Positions 5,374-9,371 of a stretch of DNA of 9,371 nt are shown in pieces; positions within the stretch are counted from its first letter, which is position 1; every line of letters starts with the position of its first letter. The notes below the pieces were generated by a model. It had not been told where the DNA came from, did not search any database, and saw only the letters and a list, made by a program, of their open reading frames with translations. The stretch spans positions 1 to 9,371 of the forward strand of contig JAKDMR010000061.1 of NCBI GenBank assembly GCA_030452275.1, given 5' to 3'. A program made the position numbers and the translations under genes. This stretch comes from Candidatus Nitrosocosmicus sp. GTDB taxonomy: Archaea; Thermoproteota; Nitrososphaeria; Nitrososphaerales; Nitrososphaeraceae.

Positions 5374-6024
5374 ATGTTTGCTATAGCACATATGTCCGAT
5401 GTAGTAAGAATTCCACCTAGTAAGCTAACTAATTCGCTAAAGTTAACTGCAATTGGTATCCTAAAAGAAAAATATGAAAGTATGGTCAGTTCAGATTTAG
5501 GTTATGTTATTTTAATTATAGATGCAGAAACCAACGCTGTAGGAAAGGTCATTGCTGGGGATGGAGCTACATATCACAAAGTGAATTTTACAGCTTTAAC
5601 GTTTTATCCAAAACTTCACGAGGTCGTAGAGGGCGAGGTAGTAGAAATTACCGATTTTGGTGCATTTGTTAGAATAGGTCCAACTGACGCTCTTTTACAC
5701 TTATCTCAGATCACAGATGATTACTTAAAAAGTGATGTTAGACAAGGCTTAATATTATCAAATCAGTCTGAAAAAACTCTAAGAATAAGCTCCAAAATAC
5801 GTGCAAGAATCACAGCAATTAGCTTAGGAAAAAGCGCATCAATGGGCAAAATAGGAATCACATGTAGACAACCATTTCTAGGCGCTCTAGAATGGGTGGA
5901 AAAGGAGTTACGCCGTGCCCAAGGGGGAGCAAGCGGAGAAAATTCCAACAACAAAGATAGCAATACAGACAAAAAAGTCACAGAAAGTTCACAAGCAAGA
6001 ACTGCAAAAAAAGACAAGAGATAA
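5374..6024 (+). CDS. rpo7: DNA-directed RNA polymerase subunit Rpo7 (E', RpoE1)
   Basis: Forms, with Rpo4, the stalk of archaeal RNA polymerase, which binds the emerging transcript and aids open-complex formation and processivity. The N-terminal tip domain carries DVVRIPPSKL (9-18) and the hallmark GDGATYHKVNFTALTF (about 62-78). Residues about 82-165 form the S1/OB-fold RNA-binding domain, with VVEGEVVEITDFGAFVRIGP and LLHLSQITDDY. KIGITCRQPFLGALEWVEKE closes the conserved part. Starting at ATG 5374 places the DVVRIPP motif at residue 9, as is usual in the family, so the inner ATG at 5392 is less likely. The product is 216 residues, with about 30 extra residues rich in Asn, Ser, Lys and Asp at the C-terminus that are not part of the fold. 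spt4 begins about 25 bases downstream, the common archaeal pairing. Confidence 0.95.
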   Translation: MFAIAHMSDVVRIPPSKLTNSLKLTAIGILKEKYESMVSSDLGYVILIIDAETNAVGKVIAGDGATYHKVNFTALTFYPKLHEVVEGEVVEITDFGAFVRIGPTDALLHLSQITDDYLKSDVRQGLILSNQSEKTLRISSKIRARITAISLGKSASMGKIGITCRQPFLGALEWVEKELRRAQGGASGENSNNKDSNTDKKVTESSQARTAKKDKR

Positions 6025-6048
6025 AAATTATACCGAGTAGTGATAGTG

Positions 6049-6237
6049 TTGCCAAGAGAATACGCCTGTAAGAAATGCAAAGCCTTAACCACTGGAAAAA
6101 TGTGTCCAGTTTGTAAGTCTACTGAATTATCCAAAGACTGGTTTGGAATCATGTTGATACTTCATCCAGAAAAATCAAAAGTCGCAGCTATATTGGAAAT
6201 ATCTGTTCCTCACAAATATGCTCTAAAAGTTACGTAA
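6049..6237 (+). CDS. spt4: Transcription elongation factor Spt4 (RpoE'')
   Basis: A small zinc protein that pairs with the NGN domain of Spt5 to keep RNA polymerase processive. Four cysteines in two CxxC pairs (YACKKC and KMCPVC) bind the zinc, followed by the family pattern ST(E/D)LSKDWFG and the C-terminal strands ending in HKYALKV. From TTG 6049 the product is 62 residues, beginning xPREYACKKC, the typical family length and N-terminus. The same frame has GTG at 6040 and 6046. GTGAT at 6040-6044 resembles the end of a Shine-Dalgarno motif and favours the TTG or the 6046 GTG. It follows rpo7 by about 25 bases and is probably cotranscribed. Spt5 itself is not in the window. Confidence 0.93.
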   Translation: MPREYACKKCKALTTGKMCPVCKSTELSKDWFGIMLILHPEKSKVAAILEISVPHKYALKVT

Positions 6238-6266
6238 TTAATTTTTGAATTGAAAAATTATAACAA

Positions 6267-6275
6267 TTTTTATAA
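6267..6275 (+). promoter_or_regulatory. TATA-like box that supports the GTG start of nadC
   Basis: TTTTTATAA is centred about 30 bases before the GTG at 6301. If used, it makes nadC a separate leaderless or nearly leaderless unit instead of the third gene of the rpo7-spt4 transcript. Confidence 0.4.
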
Positions 6276-6300
6276 TTCAAACTTAAGAGTATTAGATAAA

Positions 6301-7197
6301 GTGCAAGATCCGGAGGAGCTCGAGGAGGGGAACCCATTTCAATCTGAGGTGGAAAAAAGAGCCACACTGGTCGGTTTTTTAAATGAGGATATTGGAACAG
6401 GAGACATTACAAGTAATTTACTGATTCCAGAGGAGACCATTTCTAAAGGAACAATAGTTTGTAAAGATACCAGAAAAAGCATAATAGTTAGCGGACTTTC
6501 AGAAGCAAAAATTATTTTTGATATTTGCGGGTGCGAAGCAACCCTATTAGTGGATAATGGAGCAAAAATTGTAAAAGGTACCGATGTGATAAGGGTAGAA
6601 GGATCATCAAGATCGATTCTAAAAGGAGAAAGAACAGCACTTAATCTTTTAATGCGTATGAGCGGAATATCTACGCGGACTAACCAGTATATTGAAAAAT
6701 TAGGAGAATTATCAAAAACTTTAAGAATTTCTTCAACAAGAAAAACTGTTCCGGGATTGAGGTATTTTGATAAAAAGGCAGTAGTCATCGGTGGTGGCAT
6801 ATCCCATAGGGTAAGACTTGATCAATTGATACTAATAAAGGACAATCATATCGCAGTTGTCGGTTCTGTAAAAAAAGCTATTGAAAAAGCCAGGTCCGTG
6901 TATGGAAATAAAAGAAAAATAGAATGCGAGGTAAATGATTTTAGCAATTTGGTTGAAGCGATAAAATCAGGGGCCGACATAGTAATGTTGGATAATTTTA
7001 AGCCAGAAGATGTCAAAGAGTCATTAGATAGAGTTAGGAAACTAGGCTTACGCGATAAAATCATTATTGAAGTTTCTGGCGGTATAAATTTGGACAATAT
7101 CTATGATTATGCCGTTGCTAAACCAGATGTTATTTCTATTGGATCGTTAACTCATTCAGTTCAAGCAATTGATTTCAGTCTTGAAATTCCCGGGTAA
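6301..7197 (+). CDS. nadC: Nicotinate-nucleotide pyrophosphorylase (carboxylating), NadC
   Basis: Converts quinolinate and phosphoribosyl pyrophosphate to nicotinate mononucleotide, CO2 and pyrophosphate in de novo NAD synthesis. From GTG 6301 the protein has 298 residues, close to the usual 275-300. The N-terminal part has EDIGTGDITSNLL (about 29-41). The barrel carries the substrate-binding TRKTVPGLR (146-154), GGGISHR (164-170), KDNH (180-183), the acidic ECEV (208-211), MLDN (229-232) and SGG (259-261), all typical of the type II phosphoribosyltransferase fold. An in-frame TTG at 6250, 12 bases after spt4, would add 17 residues rich in Asn and Tyr that look like translated spacer. A GTG at 6349 is also possible. 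nadA lies convergently downstream. Confidence 0.95.
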   Translation: MQDPEELEEGNPFQSEVEKRATLVGFLNEDIGTGDITSNLLIPEETISKGTIVCKDTRKSIIVSGLSEAKIIFDICGCEATLLVDNGAKIVKGTDVIRVEGSSRSILKGERTALNLLMRMSGISTRTNQYIEKLGELSKTLRISSTRKTVPGLRYFDKKAVVIGGGISHRVRLDQLILIKDNHIAVVGSVKKAIEKARSVYGNKRKIECEVNDFSNLVEAIKSGADIVMLDNFKPEDVKESLDRVRKLGLRDKIIIEVSGGINLDNIYDYAVAKPDVISIGSLTHSVQAIDFSLEIPG

Positions 7198-7526
7198 TAC
7201 TACATTAATGTATCCAATGACTATTTCAATTATGCTTTAGAATCTTACCAAACTAAAAGACATTGAATTAATTGTATTACTAGCAGTGTTATTAGAAGTA
7301 GTGGTAGTGGTAACAGTCGTGAAAACAAAAGTAGTAATAGGTGTTCCGGTTCCTGTTGTTATAAGATAATAGAACATATCAAGTATAGGTTTGCAGTTCT
7401 CAGGTGCAGCTGTACCCTAACTTTAATACCATCATAGTTATGGAAAAGGATGAAATCAGAATGATGCGATGGCTAGAAGGCTAGGGGTGAGCGAGAAGGT
7501 GTTGAGTGGGATTGGATTGGGACAGG
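7198..7526. other. Gap between convergent nadC and nadA
   Basis: Contains a 12-bp perfect palindrome just after nadC, a GTAGTGGTAGTGG-type simple repeat around 7290-7312, and a G-rich stretch on the plus strand near 7475-7525. On the minus strand a frame open from 7237 to about 7432 encodes a Thr-rich peptide. From its only ATG (7377) it would be 46 residues. I do not call a gene here because the Thr run follows from the simple repeat. No terminator with a clear T tract is visible for either gene. Confidence 0.4.
7201..7212. repeat. 12-bp perfect palindrome after nadC
   Basis: TACATTAATGTA begins three bases after the nadC stop codon. It has no loop, so it is a better candidate for a dimer binding site than for an RNA hairpin, and with 10 A/T bases in 12 it may also be chance. 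Confidence 0.4.
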
Positions 7527-8486
7527 TCAAGAGATTGCGAGCATTCTTTCTATCGGTATTATGGCTTTTTTTGCTATATTTTCAGGAACTTTAACCTCAT
7601 GAACATTATTCAAGAGCGAATTGTATACTTTTTCTATAGTTATTTTTTTCATATATTTGCATATTGCGTCTCTTTTTACAGGGATGAATTCTTTAGATGG
7701 ATTTTCTTCCTGCATCCTATGAAGTATTCCCACTTCTGTAGCTATTAGGAACTGATCGTTTCTTGATGAGCTAGCCTCCTTCATCATTCCCTCGGTTGAC
7801 AATATTTTACAATCTCTATTTATATCGCCTTTAGATATGTGATATAGGGTGGAGGAAGTACAGCTACATTCAGGGTGGACCAAAAATTCGGCTTTTGAAT
7901 ATTTTTGCAGCATTGAATTGATATCTTTATCGGTAATACCAGCATGTACATGGCATTCACCGGGCCATATTTTGATATTCTTCCTTTTCGTTATTTCTGC
8001 GACATAAGCACCCAAAAACATGTCGGGCAAGAACAGGACTGGAGTTTCCTTTGGAATACTCTGTACTACCTTTACTGCATTAGAGGAAGTACAGCAATAA
8101 TCCGATAAAGCTTTTATCTCTGCGGATGTATTCACATAGCTTACAACCATAGCATCCGGATTTTCACCCTTCCATTTTAAGAGTTCTTGTGGATTAATAG
8201 AAGAAGCAAGCGAACATCCAGCTTCTAAATCAGGTATCAAGACTTTCTTGTTTGGACTTACTATTGAAGCTGTTTCAGCCATGAAATGGACACCACAAAA
8301 TACAATAATTGAAGCATCTGTTTCTCCAGCTAGTCTAGATAATTTAAGAGAATCTCCAATAAAGTCAGATACGTCTTGAACTTCAGAAATTTGGTAGTTA
8401 TGAGCCAGAATTATTGCATTTTTTTCTTTCTTTAGTCTTTGGATTTCTTCCGTGTATTCTAGTTTCAATACTGACATTACTTGCAT
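7527..8486 (-). CDS. nadA: Quinolinate synthase NadA
   Basis: Condenses iminoaspartate with dihydroxyacetone phosphate to give quinolinate, using a [4Fe-4S] cluster. The 319-residue protein has the three-fold repeated NadA layout. Cluster cysteines are C91 (DLEAGCSLA), C178 (PGECHVHAG) and C276 (in VKRDAICKYMKK), one per domain. Other signatures are ILAHNYQ (26-32), GVHFMAET (65-72), SYVNTSAEIKA (116-126), LPDMFLGAYV (153-162) and HPECSCTSS (204-212). Nothing essential is missing. The first ATG is 26 bases from a TATA-like box and so fits a leaderless start, though the ATG three codons later cannot be excluded. It converges on nadC, whose product consumes its product. The source of iminoaspartate (aspartate oxidase or dehydrogenase) is not in the window. 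Confidence 0.96.
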   Translation of the reverse strand: MQVMSVLKLEYTEEIQRLKKEKNAIILAHNYQISEVQDVSDFIGDSLKLSRLAGETDASIIVFCGVHFMAETASIVSPNKKVLIPDLEAGCSLASSINPQELLKWKGENPDAMVVSYVNTSAEIKALSDYCCTSSNAVKVVQSIPKETPVLFLPDMFLGAYVAEITKRKNIKIWPGECHVHAGITDKDINSMLQKYSKAEFLVHPECSCTSSTLYHISKGDINRDCKILSTEGMMKEASSSRNDQFLIATEVGILHRMQEENPSKEFIPVKRDAICKYMKKITIEKVYNSLLNNVHEVKVPENIAKKAIIPIERMLAIS

Positions 8487-8506
8487 AACAAATTATGAGA
8501 TTCTTC

Positions 8507-8518
8507 AATTTAAATAAT
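8507..8518 (-). promoter_or_regulatory. TATA-like box of nadA
   Basis: On the minus strand ATTATTTAAATT is centred about 26 bases before the ATG at 8486, the spacing for a leaderless archaeal transcript. Confidence 0.55.
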
Positions 8519-8541
8519 AGTGAATTAGTATTTGATTGCCA

Positions 8542-8581
8542 AGAATATTTCATTGCGGGTAATTGTTGCCTGTAATATTCT
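8542..8581. repeat. 8-bp inverted repeat between nadA and eS30 promoters
   Basis: AGAATATT (8542-8549) and AATATTCT (8574-8581) are exact inverted copies separated by 24 bases. They lie midway between the two divergent TATA-like boxes. The A/T content makes chance plausible. Confidence 0.4.
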
Positions 8582-8593
8582 AATTTCAAAATG

Positions 8594-8605
8594 TATATAA
8601 TAAAT
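8594..8605 (+). promoter_or_regulatory. TATA box of eS30
   Basis: TATATAATAAAT is centred about 30 bases before the ATG at 8629, so the leader would be absent or only a few bases long. Confidence 0.6.
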
Positions 8606-8628
8606 ATGAGTTTCAATATCAATATCTC

Positions 8629-8808
8629 ATGCCGACTCACGGATCATTAACTAAAGCTGGAAAGGTTAGAGGTCAAACTCCCAAAATACAAGCACGTGAA
8701 AGAACTAGCCCTTCCTCTAAAGTTAGGAATAAGAATAATTTCATAAAAAGATTTGAAAAAAGAATTCAACCAGGACAGAAAAAGCCAGAAAGAATGCACA
8801 GACGCTAA
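8629..8808 (+). CDS. rps30e: Ribosomal protein eS30
   Basis: A 59-residue basic protein of the small ribosomal subunit, found in archaea and eukaryotes but not bacteria. It opens with MPTHGSLTKAGKVRGQTPKI, the highly conserved eS30 pattern (H-G-S-L-x-(R/K)-A-G-K-V-(R/K)-x-Q-T-P-K), continues through a Lys/Arg-rich middle with NFIKRF, and ends in a basic tail. The length is normal. The start is certain from the conserved N-terminus and agrees with the TATA box. It is divergent from nadA and is followed by eL15 with its own promoter. The gene is too short for default ORF length limits and is easily missed. Confidence 0.96.
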   Translation: MPTHGSLTKAGKVRGQTPKIQARERTSPSSKVRNKNNFIKRFEKRIQPGQKKPERMHRR

Positions 8809-8831
8809 AAAAAGATCTCTGCCGTACTCTG

Positions 8832-8846
8832 TTTTTTCTAATTTTT
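8832..8846 (+). terminator. T-tract terminator after eS30
   Basis: TTTTTT (8832-8837) and TTTTT (8842-8846) follow the eS30 stop codon by about 24 bases. Paired T tracts without a hairpin are the usual intrinsic termination signal in archaea. Confidence 0.55.
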
Positions 8847-8897
8847 CTTAAATTATTGAAGTCTATTAATTAACCAATATCGTCTTTTCTTGATGGT

Positions 8898-8930
8898 TTT
8901 TTACCCAAATAAAATATTAATGGGTAAAAA
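8898..8930. repeat. 10-bp perfect inverted repeat enclosing the eL15 TATA box
   Basis: TTTTTACCCA (8898-8907) and TGGGTAAAAA (8921-8930) are exact inverted copies. The 13 bases between them are the AT-rich TATA region of eL15. A protein bound to both arms would cover the TATA box, so an operator is plausible, though unproven. No T tract follows, so it is a poor terminator. Confidence 0.6.
8907..8920 (+). promoter_or_regulatory. TATA box of eL15
   Basis: AAATAAAATATTAA is centred about 29 bases before the ATG at 8943, giving a leaderless or nearly leaderless transcript separate from eS30. Confidence 0.55.
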
Positions 8931-8942
8931 CAAAACAAAAAC

Positions 8943-9371
8943 ATGTACAGCCATATTGCGGAAACATGGAAGACAATGTTGAAAACGAGATCTCCAGAAA
9001 TAAAGAATAAAGCATATGCATGGAGAAGAGAACCTACAATACATAAGATAGAACACCCAAGTCGCATAGATAGGGCTAGAGCACTAGGTTACAAGGCTAA
9101 ACAAGGCATAATTGTGGTAAGAATTCGGGTTGGCAGAGGAGGAATGAGAAAGCAACGTCCTGTATCAGGCAGAAGACCAAAACACATTGGTGTAGTTCAC
9201 ATCAAACAAAGTATTAGTATGAAAAGGGTGGCCGAAAGACGTGTCAATGAAAAATACCTCAATTTAAGAGTGATGGGATCATATTTGCTTTATCAAGACG
9301 GAATGTATTCTTGGTTTGAAGTAATACTAGTAGATACAAATCACCCAGCTATCATAAAGGATAAAGAAATG
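8943..9371 (+). CDS. rpl15e: Ribosomal protein eL15, 3' end cut by the window
   Basis: A large-subunit ribosomal protein shared by archaea and eukaryotes. The 143 residues present begin MYSHIAETWK and include AWRREPTIHKIEHPSRIDRA, ALGYKAKQGIIVVRIRVGRGG, the basic RKQRPVSGRRPKHIGV and the RVAERRVNEKYLNLRVMGSY block, followed by DGMYSWFEVILVD and HPAI. All are standard eL15 motifs in the usual order. The frame is still open at the last base, so the C-terminal part is missing from the window. The start ATG fits both the family N-terminus and the TATA box. The antisense hydrophobic frame overlapping its 5' end (to about 8870) is a shadow. Confidence 0.95.
   Translation, partial: MYSHIAETWKTMLKTRSPEIKNKAYAWRREPTIHKIEHPSRIDRARALGYKAKQGIIVVRIRVGRGGMRKQRPVSGRRPKHIGVVHIKQSISMKRVAERRVNEKYLNLRVMGSYLLYQDGMYSWFEVILVDTNHPAIIKDKEM

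Noticed and set aside
6339..7097. Two long minus-strand frames opposite nadC
   Set aside because: Shadows of the nadC coding sequence.
7506..7748. Plus-strand frame opposite the nadA 3' end
   Set aside because: Mostly aromatic-rich antisense of nadA; no start signal.
8398..8640. Minus-strand frame across the nadA start and eS30 start
   Set aside because: Covers two promoters and parts of two certain genes in wrong frames.
8870..9067. Hydrophobic minus-strand frame of 65 residues
   Set aside because: Overlaps the start of eL15, whose family match is unmistakable; hydrophobicity follows from the antisense of a basic protein.
1..9371. CRISPR arrays, insertion sequences, integration sites
   Set aside because: No regularly spaced repeats, transposase motifs, terminal inverted repeats or tRNA-associated duplications were seen.

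Overview
The window looks like AT-rich chromosomal DNA from an ammonia-oxidising archaeon of the Thaumarchaeota (Nitrososphaeria). The gene set is archaeal: RNA polymerase subunit Rpo7, Spt4, eS30, eL15 and a GTP-dependent dephospho-CoA kinase. Most starts sit 26-31 bases from a TATA-like box, as expected for leaderless archaeal transcripts. A soil Nitrososphaera or Nitrosocosmicus-like host is an inference from base composition and the class III cyclase, not something shown here.

Left part (1-3500) is the accessory-looking section. A 413-base gap without a recognisable gene is followed by a small DCC (DUF393)-like thiol-disulfide protein, a single-span membrane protein with a coiled coil and a long disordered region, and a class III nucleotide cyclase with an N-terminal helix-turn-helix. 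The cyclase appears to start at a rare ATT codon behind a Shine-Dalgarno motif and lacks two expected transition-state residues. A 43-residue cysteine-rich protein, probably leaderless, comes next.

Middle part (3504-7197) is housekeeping. On the minus strand an Mrp/Nbp35-type Fe-S carrier ATPase precedes the GTP-dependent dephospho-CoA kinase that finishes coenzyme A synthesis. Divergent from them, rpo7 and spt4 lie in tandem and are followed by nadC.

Right part: after a 329-base gap, nadA lies on the minus strand, convergent with nadC. Together they cover two successive steps of de novo NAD synthesis (quinolinate formation and its phosphoribosylation). Divergent from nadA are eS30 and then eL15, which runs off the right edge. 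A perfect 10-bp inverted repeat encloses the eL15 TATA box, and 8-bp inverted repeats lie in the mrp/rpo7 and nadA/eS30 promoter regions.

I see no insertion sequence, CRISPR array, recognisable rRNA or tRNA, or clear phage gene. The most unusual points are the cyclase start and active site, the inverted repeats at promoters, a near-identical promoter element shared by two accessory genes, and the 12-bp tandem repeat coding the Mrp tail.
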